Assembly: GCF_036090055.1 (NCBI RefSeq) | Contig: NZ_CP107970.1 | Span: forward strand, 4,342,501-4,406,500 | Origin: Nocardioides sp. NBC_00368 | GTDB taxonomy: Bacteria > Actinomycetota > Actinomycetes > Propionibacteriales > Nocardioidaceae | Reading direction: 5' to 3' | Length of the DNA: 64,000 nucleotides | In this document: positions 8,133-15,502 of the stretch, piece by piece | Layout of the letters: the number at the start of each line of letters is the position of its first letter | Numbering within the stretch: the stretch's first letter is position 1 | Translations under genes and position numbers: made by a program | The notes under the pieces: model-generated | The model's input: only the letters and a program-made list of their open reading frames with translations | What the model was told of the DNA's origin: nothing | Database searches by the model: none

Positions 8133-9170
8133 TCAGCGACCAGCGCCTGTGAGCTCAAGGGATGCGGGGAGAGGCTCGAGCACCGGGTCGATGATCCGCG
8201 ACGATGCCTCCGACCGAGCGACCCGACTGCGGCGCAGGTCCTTGACGGTCGTGAGGCGGCGCAGCCAACGGTCGGTGCCGTCGTAGCGAGCCTTGAACGG
8301 CTTGCGGCCGTGCAGTGCACGATGGTTGTCGACGATGAGGATCTCGCCCGGGGCCAGCGCGACGTCCTCGACGTTCGCGGAGAGCTCCATGATGAGCAGC
8401 TGAAGGGCCCGGTCGGCCTCGACGTCACCCGGCAGCGCCTCCATGTAGGGCGGGTCGAGCCGGACGTCGGGAGCCTGCGGAGAGCCGGAGAGCACGGCGG
8501 TGGGTGCGGCGAGCAGCTCACCCTCGTTGACGCCGGCCTCGCGGAGGTTGCGCAGGTGCTCGTCGTCGGGGCGGATCACGTAGCGCGGCTCGAACAGCGG
8601 CGCGTACTCCGGGCCGCTCACGTCGATCGAGCTGATCCCCACCGCGGTGGTCGGGATCATGTCTTCGTTGCGCAGCGAGATCAGGCCGAGGTGGTCGCAG
8701 CGCAGGTTGCTGAAAGCGTCCTCGATGTGGAGGTCGAGCACGACGTCACTGCTGTGGCCGGTCTGCAGGCTCTCCTGCTTCTGGATCGGCAGGATGTTGT
8801 TGACCAGCTGGCCACCCTGCAGCGAGGACCAGGAGACGGCGTCGCCGAGCTGGGCCATGATCAGGGCCAGCCAGAAGTCGGCGGCGTGCGGCGCCTGGGC
8901 GTCGGGGTGGTTCCAGTGCGGCGGGGTCGGTCCGGCGGTCACCGGGAGGCCGCTGATCACCAGCGCATCGGTCGCATCGCCGTAGCGGAACGCACGGATC
9001 GCCCGGGCGACGCTCTCGGGAAGCTCACCACCGAGGAACGGCGCCGTCTCGAGGAACTCCGAGGAGACCGGATCACGGAACCGGGTGAGCAACCTCTCCG
9101 ACAGCTCTGCTGCCGCCTGGGACTCTGCTGGGGTCATCTCGACCCGGGTGACTACGGACTGTGCGCCCAC
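8133..9170 (-). CDS. Fe(II)/2-oxoglutarate-dependent oxygenase, VioC / clavaminate-synthase-like
   Basis: The fold family (clavaminate synthase, arginine beta-hydroxylase VioC, asparagine oxygenase AsnO) is shown by the iron-binding HxE in LDLHIEDAFSNLRCDHLGL, the following SLRNEDMIPTT, the RYVIRPDDEHL segment, and the distal His in VDNHRALHGRKPF. The 2-oxoglutarate Arg lies in ARYDGTDRWLRRL. Such enzymes hydroxylate free or carrier-bound amino acids, often in antibiotic pathways; no NRPS or pathway genes are nearby, so the substrate is open. GTG 9170 is preferred because AAAGG lies 9 nt upstream; the frame extends to a TTG at 9233 without a ribosome site. The product has 345 residues, close to VioC length. 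Confidence 0.87.
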   Translation of the reverse strand: MGAQSVVTRVEMTPAESQAAAELSERLLTRFRDPVSSEFLETAPFLGGELPESVARAIRAFRYGDATDALVISGLPVTAGPTPPHWNHPDAQAPHAADFWLALIMAQLGDAVSWSSLQGGQLVNNILPIQKQESLQTGHSSDVVLDLHIEDAFSNLRCDHLGLISLRNEDMIPTTAVGISSIDVSGPEYAPLFEPRYVIRPDDEHLRNLREAGVNEGELLAAPTAVLSGSPQAPDVRLDPPYMEALPGDVEADRALQLLIMELSANVEDVALAPGEILIVDNHRALHGRKPFKARYDGTDRWLRRLTTVKDLRRSRVARSEASSRIIDPVLEPLPASLELTGAGR

Positions 9171-9436
9171 AACATTGACCTTTCGGACTTTGCGGTGGAG
9201 GGTTTCGTCAGAGCTATTTCTGGCGCCCGCCAAAGGATTGCCTAACTTTCAAGACTCACTTTGTTCCGCCGTACGGAATTCAAACGAGTGATAGGTCCAA
9301 ATGGCGAGACGATAGGTATTAGGCCCCTTGCGCAAACGGCGTGAACCTGTTTAGGGAATGTATCTCCCTTGCGGTATCCCAGTTACCAGAGATTTGCCCG
9401 CTCAGCCTGGCTTTTCGGAAATCGAACGCAGGACGT
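9171..9436. other. AT-richer intergenic stretch upstream of the hydroxylase
   Basis: No convincing gene. The sequence is clearly less GC-rich than its surroundings and holds short inverted repeats such as TTCCG (9264-9268) with CGGAA (9274-9278). It presumably carries the hydroxylase promoter; no clear -10/-35 pair could be fixed. Confidence 0.4.
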
Positions 9437-9856
9437 TCACCGGTACGGATCGACGAGCTCACGTAGCGACGTGAGCGCCTCGCGCAACGCCGTCGCCAGC
9501 TCCGGCCCGAGGTGCTCGTTCCACTCCTGCTCGACACCCATCACCACCTCCCGCGCGCGGTCGGCAGCGGCCTGCCCCTCCGCGGTGAACCTGATGAGCC
9601 GAGCACGGCCGTCGGTCGGGTCCGGGACGCGCTCGACGAGGCCCTCCCGTTCGAGCGCCGCGACCAGCATGCTCGCGGTCTGCTTGGTGACCTGGGCCTG
9701 CTCGGCCAGGTCGACCAGGCGCGAACCGTCCTCGGCGATCCGCTGGGCGAGCCGAGCCTGCGCGACGGTGATGTTGTAGCCCGCCTCCCGCATCGCGGAG
9801 ATGACGCGCTCGTCCATCGCCCGGTAGGCGATGAGCATGAGCGTGGCGACGTCCAT
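9437..9856 (-). CDS. MarR family transcriptional regulator
   Basis: A 139-residue winged-helix regulator. The DNA-binding core is visible as LVDLAEQAQVTKQTASMLVAALEREGLVERV, with the wing RVPDPTDGRARLIRFT typical of MarR (D-x-R-D/G-x-R). N- and C-terminal helices would form the dimer interface. ATG 9856 is chosen because AAGGGG lies 5 nt upstream; the GTG at 9871 lacks a ribosome site. It is divergent from the DUF1304 gene and shares an intergenic palindrome with it, so it probably controls itself and that gene. The ligand is unknown. Confidence 0.9.
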   Translation of the reverse strand: MDVATLMLIAYRAMDERVISAMREAGYNITVAQARLAQRIAEDGSRLVDLAEQAQVTKQTASMLVAALEREGLVERVPDPTDGRARLIRFTAEGQAAADRAREVVMGVEQEWNEHLGPELATALREALTSLRELVDPYR

Positions 9857-9891
9857 CGAGCCCCTTGACACTGTTCGGCACCCTGGTCAAT

Positions 9892-9912
9892 ATGGTCAGT
9901 AAGACTGACTAT
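9892..9912. promoter_or_regulatory. Probable MarR operator
   Basis: Inverted repeat with arms ATGGTCAGT and ACTGACTAT (one mismatch) around AAG, midway between the divergent marR and DUF1304 starts. A TTGACA at 9865-9870 lies close by and could serve the plus-strand gene. The size and position suit MarR dimer binding. Confidence 0.6.
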
Positions 9913-10026
9913 CATACCGCTCTCCGGTGTCCAGACAGCCGTCTACTCACGGGGCCCTGCCGGACGCGTGTTGCCTTCACGATCTCCACTGCCTCGCGTG
10001 TCGAGGCCCGTCCCGAGCAGGTCACC

Positions 10027-10428
10027 ATGAACGCAGTCGCACAGCTCAGCGCCGGCATCTCCGCCCTGATCCTCATCGCCGTCTTCCCGTTCGAGGCCTT
10101 CCTCATCGACCGCCCGGCGGTCCAACGCTTCCTCGGCATCGAGCCGCACGGCATCCGCAACGTCCACCTGTGGTCGTTCTGCATCGGCGCCCGCAACGCT
10201 CTCGCCGGGGTCGGCACGCTCATCGGTCTCTGGATCGTCAACTTCGGGGACGAGTCCACCGGGGTCACCGTCGTGGTCGTCGCCTGCATCTACATGCTGC
10301 TCGCCTCGCTGTTCATGGGCATCGCCGACGCCCTCGGCTTCTGGCTTCCGCGCGGCGGCAGCATCAAAGGAACGGTCGCCTCCTCCGCACTCCCCGCGAT
10401 CGCACTGATCGCGATCGCAGTCGGATAG
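10027..10428 (+). CDS. DUF1304 family membrane protein
   Basis: A 133-residue protein with four membrane helices and family features: FPFEAFLIDRPAVQRFLGI near the first helix, FCIGARNALAGVGTLIGLW in the second and a Gly-rich third segment (GIADALGFWL). Function of DUF1304 is unknown. ATG 10027 gives normal family length; the frame runs upstream to 9865 but through the operator. Divergent pairing with a MarR gene suggests induction by a small molecule. Confidence 0.82.
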   Translation: MNAVAQLSAGISALILIAVFPFEAFLIDRPAVQRFLGIEPHGIRNVHLWSFCIGARNALAGVGTLIGLWIVNFGDESTGVTVVVVACIYMLLASLFMGIADALGFWLPRGGSIKGTVASSALPAIALIAIAVG

Positions 10429-10461
10429 CGTGAACCACCCCGGAGCACTACGCTCCGAACC

Positions 10462-10959
10462 ATGGGCACCGCGATCATCTCGGGACTCTTCGCCGTGGTG
10501 CTCGCCTGCGTCGCCTGGGCCCTGCAGAACGGCAGCCGACGGGCCCGCGTCCTCTCCCGGATCGAGCGCTACACCCAGATCCTCAAAGACATTCCGTACG
10601 GCCATCCGGCGCGGGTCCATCTCGACGCCGCCCTGGCCGCCGAGGCCAAGAAGCTGAGCGCCCTGACCGGCGCGACGCCGTCGTTCGCCCCCGCGCCGCT
10701 CCCCGACGGACCACTCGAGCCCGCTGACGGCGGACCCGCGACCATGGACGACATCTTCGGGACGGGCGACCATCGACCCGTCACGCCCGGCGCACGGCCC
10801 CCGGTCCAGCCGCCGATCCTCTCACCACCATGGTCTGCCCCGGCACGGGTTCGCTCGTCCACGCCGCTCCGGGCGTACGCATCTGTGGGGCTGGGGATCC
10901 TGGCCGGCGGGTTTGCGATCTTCGCCCTCTGGCTCGTCATCGACCAGCTCGTGCACTGA
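10462..10959 (+). CDS. Hypothetical membrane protein
   Basis: A 165-residue protein of unknown function. It has an N-terminal helix (AIISGLFAVVLACVAWAL), a cytosolic helix with Arg-rich start, a long Pro-rich middle (about residues 70-130) and a C-terminal helix (ASVGLGILAGGFAIFALWLVI). It begins 33 bp after the DUF1304 gene on the same strand and could be co-transcribed with it. Confidence 0.6.
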   Translation: MGTAIISGLFAVVLACVAWALQNGSRRARVLSRIERYTQILKDIPYGHPARVHLDAALAAEAKKLSALTGATPSFAPAPLPDGPLEPADGGPATMDDIFGTGDHRPVTPGARPPVQPPILSPPWSAPARVRSSTPLRAYASVGLGILAGGFAIFALWLVIDQLVH

Positions 10960-10961
10960 GA

Positions 10962-11001
10962 AAACATGCCTTGACGGGCATATGCCGACTAAGGCATGTT
11001 T
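10962..11001. promoter_or_regulatory. Palindromic operator overlapping the arsR promoter
   Basis: Perfect 11-bp arms AAACATGCCTT (10962-10972) and AAGGCATGTTT (10991-11001), with a nested 10-bp palindrome GGCATATGCC (10977-10986) in the spacer. A TTGACG (10971-10976) lies inside. The right arm ends 6 bp before the GTG start, as expected for ArsR autorepression. Confidence 0.72.
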
Positions 11002-11006
11002 GGGGA

Positions 11007-11339
11007 GTGCCCACCCGAGACGTCTTCAGCGTGATCGCCGACCCGACCCGTCGACAGATCCTCGATCTGCTCTGCCAGCGCGAGATGGCGGTGGGCGAGC
11101 TGGTGGAGACCCTCGGGCTCGCCCAACCGAACGTGTCCAAGCACCTGCGGACGCTGGGCGAGGCAGACCTGGTCCACGTACGCATCGACGGACCGCGCCG
11201 CCACTACCGGCTGCGTCCCGAGCGGCTCCGCGAGCTGGAGGAGTGGCTGGCGCCCTACCGCCGGATGTGGGCCGGCCGGCTGGATGCGCTCGAGCGTCAC
11301 CTGGACCAGCACGACGACCCTGATCACGAGGAGGACTGA
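11007..11339 (+). CDS. ArsR family metalloregulator-type repressor
   Basis: A 110-residue winged-helix protein: DPTRRQILDLLCQREMAVG, then the recognition helix LGLAQPNVSKHLRTLGEADL and wing VRIDGPRRHYRL. No ELCVCDL-type metal site is seen, and there is only one Cys (LLCQ), so it belongs with the non-metal ArsR proteins that accompany SRPBCC genes. GTG 11007 is taken because it gives the canonical N-terminus TRDVFSVIADPTRR. Upstream spacing is short, so the mRNA may have a very short leader. The SRPBCC gene starts 1 bp after its stop. Confidence 0.92.
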   Translation: MPTRDVFSVIADPTRRQILDLLCQREMAVGELVETLGLAQPNVSKHLRTLGEADLVHVRIDGPRRHYRLRPERLRELEEWLAPYRRMWAGRLDALERHLDQHDDPDHEED

Positions 11340-11340
11340 G

Positions 11341-11934
11341 ATGACCACGACGACCGGACCCATGGGCGAGGTGTTTCGCGACGGCGAGAGGACGGGCCTT
11401 CGCTACGTACGCCTGCTGCGCCACTCGCCCGAGAAGGTGTGGCGGGCGCTGACCGAGCCGGACGGCCTGCGGCACTGGTTCCCGACCGACATCGTTGGGG
11501 AGCGTGTCGCCGGGGCTCGGCTGAGCCTCCCGTTCTGGCCCGAGGGCCTGGAGCTGGCGAGCACCACCGAGGCGATCGAGGAGATGGGAGTCGACCCGGA
11601 CAGCTACGTGTCGGAGGGGGAGCTGCGCGTGTGGGACCCGCCCCGGACCTTCGAGTTCACCTGGGGGATGGACGGTCGTACGGACCTGACCGACCTGCTC
11701 CGCTTCGAGCTCGAGCCCACCGACGACGGCACCCGCCTCACCTTCACCACCTGGCTGGGCGGCCCCACCGGCAACACCGACACCGCCGTCGGCTGGCACG
11801 TCTGCCTCGACCAGCTGGCCGGCCTCCTCGACGCACCTGAACCCCCGGCCGAGGAATCCCCGGCCGACGTCGTCCAGCGCGTCATGGCCCAGACCGACGA
11901 GCTGCGCCCGGCGTACGCCGCCCTGATCTCGTGA
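11341..11934 (+). CDS. SRPBCC (AHSA1-like) domain protein
   Basis: A 197-residue soluble protein of the START/AHSA1 helix-grip family, shown by RLLRHSPEKVWRALTEPDGL, HWFPTDI and the C-terminal TWLGGPTGNTDTAVGWHVCLDQLAGLL. Such proteins bind hydrophobic ligands or act as chaperone-like partners. It is translationally coupled to the ArsR gene (stop and ATG 1 bp apart, GAGGA upstream), a very common pair in actinobacteria. The ligand is unknown. Confidence 0.88.
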   Translation: MTTTTGPMGEVFRDGERTGLRYVRLLRHSPEKVWRALTEPDGLRHWFPTDIVGERVAGARLSLPFWPEGLELASTTEAIEEMGVDPDSYVSEGELRVWDPPRTFEFTWGMDGRTDLTDLLRFELEPTDDGTRLTFTTWLGGPTGNTDTAVGWHVCLDQLAGLLDAPEPPAEESPADVVQRVMAQTDELRPAYAALIS

Positions 11935-11944
11935 CAAATGCAGC

Positions 11945-11970
11945 GAAACCGCAGGTCACCCTGCGGTTTC
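11945..11970. terminator. Terminator between SRPBCC gene and tRNA-Ala
   Basis: Perfect arms GAAACCGCAG and CTGCGGTTTC with a 6-nt loop; suits both the plus-strand operon and the minus-strand tRNA. Confidence 0.75.
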
Positions 11971-11972
11971 TG

Positions 11973-12048
11973 TGGTGGAGCGTAGGGGACTCGAACCCCT
12001 AACCCCCTGCTTGCAAAGCAGGTGCGCTACCAATTGCGCCAACGCCCC
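11973..12048 (-). tRNA. alaT: tRNA-Ala (UGC)
   Basis: The minus strand folds as a full cloverleaf: acceptor GGGGCGT with ACGCTCC, D arm GCGC, anticodon loop TTTGCAA (anticodon TGC), T arm with GGTTCGAGTCC, and an encoded CCA end. It lies near gyrA as alaT does in Mycobacterium, but is not next to tRNA-Ile here. Confidence 0.96.
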
Positions 12049-12065
12049 GGACGGGTGTCCGTCGG

Positions 12066-12185
12066 TCAGCTCACCTTGTCGGTCGCCGCGGCCCAGTGAC
12101 CCTTCTCGGGGTTGGACTGGTCGAGCTTCTTCTTGGCGAGGACGATGCCAGCCGCGGCCAGCAGTACGAGGACGATCTTCTTCAT
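12066..12185 (-). CDS. DLW-39 family small protein
   Basis: A 39-residue protein: MKKIVLVLLAAAGIVLAKKK, then DQSNPEKGHWAAATDKVS. Length, single N-terminal helix, basic patch and the W-A-x-A-T-D ending match the actinobacterial DLW-39 family; the name-giving DLW is HW in this copy. It starts at ATG 12185 and sits just upstream of tRNA-Ala, a conserved position. Function is unknown; it is probably a membrane micropeptide. Confidence 0.82.
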   Translation of the reverse strand: MKKIVLVLLAAAGIVLAKKKLDQSNPEKGHWAAATDKVS

Positions 12186-12265
12186 GTCTTCTCCTGCGAG
12201 TCGTGGTGAGCATCGCTGCCCGTTAGACCAGGAAAGCGTACCGGCCCGCCATGAGGCGCACGAAA

Positions 12266-13213
12266 TCAACCGGCCTCGGGGTCCGGCGCCAGGCCGAGGG
12301 AGGCGATGGGGGTGAGGGTCATGTGGGTGCTCGCCCACATCCGGCCGGTCAGGAGCCCGAACCCGTACGCCGAGGGCCGGCTGTAGGGGGAGGCGCCGGA
12401 CTCGTAGGTGGTGATGAGCTCGCCCGAGACCTCGACGATCGCTTCGGCCATGTTGGGGAACCTGTACTTGCGCTGCACCGCGCCGACCCGGCCGCCGGGC
12501 TTCCGCTCGCAGATGAAGATCGTGCTCGGGCGGTGGCGGCCGAACGAGGAGGAGAAGACGTACTCGTCGCGGCGCACCACGACGCCCTGGACCTTGGGCG
12601 GGGTGGTGGTGGAGACGACCGGCTGGGAGAAGTCCCACTCGCCGTTCTCGCCCTTCTCGTAGGCGAACAGCGTCTGGTTTCCGAAGCCACCGACGTAGAG
12701 CTGGTTGCCACGGATCCGGCAGTAGGAGCCGGCCGCGACCTTCGCCGGCGTCTCGAGGGGTTCGACCTCGGCGGCCTTCTCCGAGTTGCGGATCTTCGAC
12801 AGCGAGTAGCGGTAGAGCTTGCCGGTGCCGCCGCCGGCGCCCTTGGACACCCAGACGTCGTCGCCGTCGACCGCAACGCCGCCGGCGTGACCCGGACCCG
12901 CCTTGCCGTTGTGTCCCACCAGCAGCACCTCGGCGACGGTCTTGCCGCTCTTCAGGTCGACCAGCACGAGCGCCGAGCCCTTGTCATGGGAGTAGTAGCT
13001 CTGAGCCAGAAGGTTGGTGTCCGGGCCGTAGCCAAGCCCCTGCGGAGTCCAGTCGTCGGTGCCACCGGTGGCCAGCGTGTTGGGGATGAGCGGGCCGACG
13101 CGCCCACCCATCCGCTGCCCCCACCTCTCGGTGCGCCGCATCCCTCCCCTGACCCATCGCCGCGTACGTCCCGGGATGGAGTCGAGGTCGAACGGAAGGT
13201 CGATCTTCGTCAT
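12266..13213 (-). CDS. Hypothetical protein, beta-propeller-like repeats
   Basis: A 315-residue protein with no clear signal peptide. It carries short strand-like repeats with glycine turns (GHAGGVAVDGDDVWVSKG, GSYCRIRGNQLYVGGFGN, KVQGVVVRRDEYVFSSSF) reminiscent of a beta-propeller or strictosidine-synthase-like fold. The N-terminus is Arg-rich (TRRWVRGGMRRTERW). I do not recognise the family. It is divergent from the metallo-beta-lactamase-fold gene and belongs to the segment that separates the two tRNA genes. Confidence 0.65.
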   Translation of the reverse strand: MTKIDLPFDLDSIPGRTRRWVRGGMRRTERWGQRMGGRVGPLIPNTLATGGTDDWTPQGLGYGPDTNLLAQSYYSHDKGSALVLVDLKSGKTVAEVLLVGHNGKAGPGHAGGVAVDGDDVWVSKGAGGGTGKLYRYSLSKIRNSEKAAEVEPLETPAKVAAGSYCRIRGNQLYVGGFGNQTLFAYEKGENGEWDFSQPVVSTTTPPKVQGVVVRRDEYVFSSSFGRHRPSTIFICERKPGGRVGAVQRKYRFPNMAEAIVEVSGELITTYESGASPYSRPSAYGFGLLTGRMWASTHMTLTPIASLGLAPDPEAG

Positions 13214-13285
13214 GATGGTGATGTTCGCATGCGGTTCCTACCGTGGTCGGATGGCGTACCGGCTCACGGCCGATACGTTCCCTCT

Positions 13286-14248
13286 GTGACGAGCGATCCC
13301 ACTGCCTCTCCAGCCACGCCGACCCCTCGAGAGCTGATCGGCGCCCTGACCGGGTTCGGCCGCGGTCTGCTGCGCCCGCGGCGACCCGACCAGCGACTCC
13401 TCGCCTCGATCACCGACGCCGGCCTGCCCCAGGGCGACCGGACGGTGACCGTACGCACGATGCCCCAGGTGCCGCGCACGCTGCCCGCCGGCGGCCTGAT
13501 CGAGGGCGCCGGCCTCCGCCGGTCCGTACGCAACGCGATGACCTGCTTCATCGTCAGTCACCCCGAGGCGACGTTCGTCGTCGACCCGTCCTACTGCCGC
13601 GACGCACCCGAGCGAGCCCTGAGCGAGCTCCCGGGGATGCTGCGCCGGCTCGTGACGCCGCCGTCGGACACCGTCGCGACCGTCGACTCGTTGCTCACCG
13701 CGCAGGTCACGCCCGACTTCGCCCTCCCGACCCATGCCCACTGGGACCACGTCTGCGGCCTCCTCGACCTGCCCGGCCTCCCGGTCCACATGCGGACGAC
13801 CGAGCGCGACTGGGTCCTCGGCCCCGGCCGGCCGCCCGTCGGGGGAGTACGCCCGGCTCTGACCGATGGCCGGCCGGTGGAGACGTACGACCTCGACGGC
13901 CCGCCCGTCGCCACCTTCACCGCCTCCCACGACCTGTTCGGGGACGGCTCCGTCCTGCTGGTCGAGCTCGCCGGCCATACGCCCGGCAGCATCGGCGTCC
14001 TCGCCCGCACCGCCTCCGGCTGGGTCCTGATCGCCGGCGACGCCGCCTGGCACTACGACCAGGTCGATCTGATCAGGCAGAAGCCGGCCTTCCCCGGCGA
14101 CCTCGTCGACGAGGACCGCGACGCAGCCTTCGCCACCCTCCACCGCCTGCACCTGGCTCGCCATCTGATGCGGGTCGTACCGACGCACGACCACGACGCG
14201 TCCAGCCGACTTCCCAACGAGGAAGAAGCCCCCGACGGGAGCCTCTGA
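13286..14248 (+). CDS. Metallo-beta-lactamase-fold hydrolase
   Basis: A 320-residue protein with the metal motif HAHWDHVCGLLDL (HxHxDH), the following GHTPGSIGV (metal His), IAGDAAWHYDQ (bridging Asp) and VVPTHDHDA. This pattern fits lactonase- or glyoxalase-II-like dinuclear zinc hydrolases. The sequence before the motif includes NAMTCFIVSHPEATFVVDPSYC, typical of lactonase-like enzymes. Substrate unknown. GTG 13286 gives a sensible N-terminus; the frame is open much further upstream but only in the shadow of the opposite gene. Confidence 0.85.
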   Translation: MTSDPTASPATPTPRELIGALTGFGRGLLRPRRPDQRLLASITDAGLPQGDRTVTVRTMPQVPRTLPAGGLIEGAGLRRSVRNAMTCFIVSHPEATFVVDPSYCRDAPERALSELPGMLRRLVTPPSDTVATVDSLLTAQVTPDFALPTHAHWDHVCGLLDLPGLPVHMRTTERDWVLGPGRPPVGGVRPALTDGRPVETYDLDGPPVATFTASHDLFGDGSVLLVELAGHTPGSIGVLARTASGWVLIAGDAAWHYDQVDLIRQKPAFPGDLVDEDRDAAFATLHRLHLARHLMRVVPTHDHDASSRLPNEEEAPDGSL

Positions 14249-14252
14249 CCTG
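14228..14252. repeat. 25-bp direct repeat, copy 1
   Basis: Starts GCCCCCGAC and ends CCTCTGACCTG; matches 15239-15263 at 24 of 25 positions in the same orientation. It overlaps the stop of the MBL gene. Part of it can form a weak GAGGC/GCCTC-type stem, so a shared terminator origin is possible. Confidence 0.6.
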
Positions 14253-14289
14253 CGGCTCTCGCTCGCCGCGCCTGAGCCTTCTCAGACAT

Positions 14290-14319
14290 CGTGGCCCCGC
14301 CGGATCGACGGGGCCACGA
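14290..14319. terminator. Terminator between the MBL gene and the secreted-protein gene
   Basis: Perfect 10-bp arms CGTGGCCCCG and CGGGGCCACG with a 10-nt loop, followed by TTTT a few bases on; lies between convergent genes. Confidence 0.8.
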
Positions 14320-14332
14320 GCAGTTTTGAAGA

Positions 14333-15040
14333 TCAGAACGTACGTCGCACGGTGACCGTGGTGGTCTTGCCGCTTCGGAGGTTCTTGGCGATCAGCACGG
14401 CCTTGGTGAACTTGTTGGTCCGCTGGAATCCGGTGAAGCGGTGCCGGAACTCGCCGATGTTCGTGTCAACGCCCACGTTGACGACCTTCGACTTCTCCTG
14501 GAAGCCGGCCGGAGTCCACAGCCGTACGGTGAGGCGGTACTTGCCGAGCCGGTTCGCCACGCCCTCGACCCGGACAACGCCGGAGTCGCGGCGTACGGTG
14601 ATCTGGGAGGACGGGCCCATGCCGATGACTCGGTAAGGGTTCTGGTCGACACGTCCGACGCACGAGACCGAGTAGTCACCCGAGAAGTACATGCCCATGA
14701 CCGGCTTCGGCCAGGCGAGGGTGGACTTCGTGGTGTCGCGTACGACGCCGTCGACCGGGTGAAGCGTCGCCGGCTCAGTCGACGGATCGGATGGCTCGCT
14801 GTTGCCGACCATCGTGAATCCGGACCAGTTGGGCCTCTTCACGTCACGGATCACGGTCGTTCCGATGGTGCCGCCGGTGGGCGAGCGCCGGGCGCCGACG
14901 GTGATGACACCAGCGCCGCCCTCGCAGGCGCTCGTGACATTGATAGACGGGGTGGTCGCAGCCTGCGCGGAACCACCGAGTGACAGGGTCGCTGCGCCGA
15001 GCGCAAGGGCGGCGGCAGCAAGCGTGAACTTGCGGAGCAT
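14333..15040 (-). CDS. Secreted hypothetical protein
   Basis: A 235-residue protein with a Sec signal peptide (MLRKFTLAAAALALGAATLS, cut after a SAQA-like site). The mature part has two cysteines (SACEGG, SVSCVGR) and alternating Gly/Val strand patterns suggesting a beta-sandwich. No known domain is recognised. It lies between the two copies of the 25-bp direct repeat. Confidence 0.7.
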   Translation of the reverse strand: MLRKFTLAAAALALGAATLSLGGSAQAATTPSINVTSACEGGAGVITVGARRSPTGGTIGTTVIRDVKRPNWSGFTMVGNSEPSDPSTEPATLHPVDGVVRDTTKSTLAWPKPVMGMYFSGDYSVSCVGRVDQNPYRVIGMGPSSQITVRRDSGVVRVEGVANRLGKYRLTVRLWTPAGFQEKSKVVNVGVDTNIGEFRHRFTGFQRTNKFTKAVLIAKNLRSGKTTTVTVRRTF

Positions 15041-15238
15041 GGGGTTCTTCTTTCGAAGTCGAGGCGCTGCGACATGCGGCGCGCCTGCATTGAAACACCC
15101 CTGCGGGCATCCGTCAGTGGATTAGACGGACTCGCTTGACTCCATCTATTTACTCGTCGGTAGCGGCGGGCCATGCAGCAGTGAATAGATCGCCCTCGGG
15201 GCATCTGACGAAGACGACAGCCCCAAAACGAAGTCGAG

Positions 15239-15263
15239 GCCCCCGACAGGAGCCTCTGACCTG
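15239..15263. repeat. 25-bp direct repeat, copy 2
   Basis: Second copy of the 14228 repeat, with A in place of G at one position. It ends 13 bp from the 3' end of tRNA-Ile, a usual place for integration scars. Confidence 0.6.
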
Positions 15264-15275
15264 GTGAAACTGCTG

Positions 15276-15349
15276 TGCGCTTAGGAGGACTTGAACCTCC
15301 GACCCCCACATTATCAGTGTGGTGCTCTAACCGTCTGAGCTATAAGCGC
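15276..15349 (-). tRNA. ileT: tRNA-Ile (GAU)
   Basis: The minus strand gives acceptor GCGCTTA with TAAGCGC, a D arm with AGCTCAGACGGTTAGAGC, anticodon loop CTGATAA (anticodon GAT), a T arm with GGTTCAAGTCC and discriminator A. CCA is not encoded. Equivalent to ileT near gyrA in Mycobacterium. Confidence 0.96.
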
Positions 15350-15441
15350 AGGCGCCAACTGGGGGTGGAAGCCCCACCAGCAGGCGAGAGGAAACATTAC
15401 CCGCCCGCCGCCCGCGGAACCAAAACGGTGACACCCTGACC

Positions 15442-15490
15442 ACCCTGGGGAGGTCAGTCCGAACCCGGTTCGGATGAGCCTCCCCAGGGT
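15442..15490. repeat. Two-part palindrome upstream of the DUF559 gene
   Basis: Outer arms ACCCTGGGGAGG and CCTCCCCAGGGT are perfect over 12 bp. Inner arms TCCGAACC and GGTTCGGA are perfect over 8 bp around a single C, separated from the outer arms by 4 nt on each side. It ends 12 bp before the ATG and recurs after the gene. Confidence 0.85.
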
Positions 15491-15502
15491 TAGGGTGCCA
15501 GC

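Noticed and set aside
12251..13285. N-terminal extension of the MBL gene
   Set aside because: The open frame runs antisense through the propeller-like gene; GTG 13286 gives the natural start.
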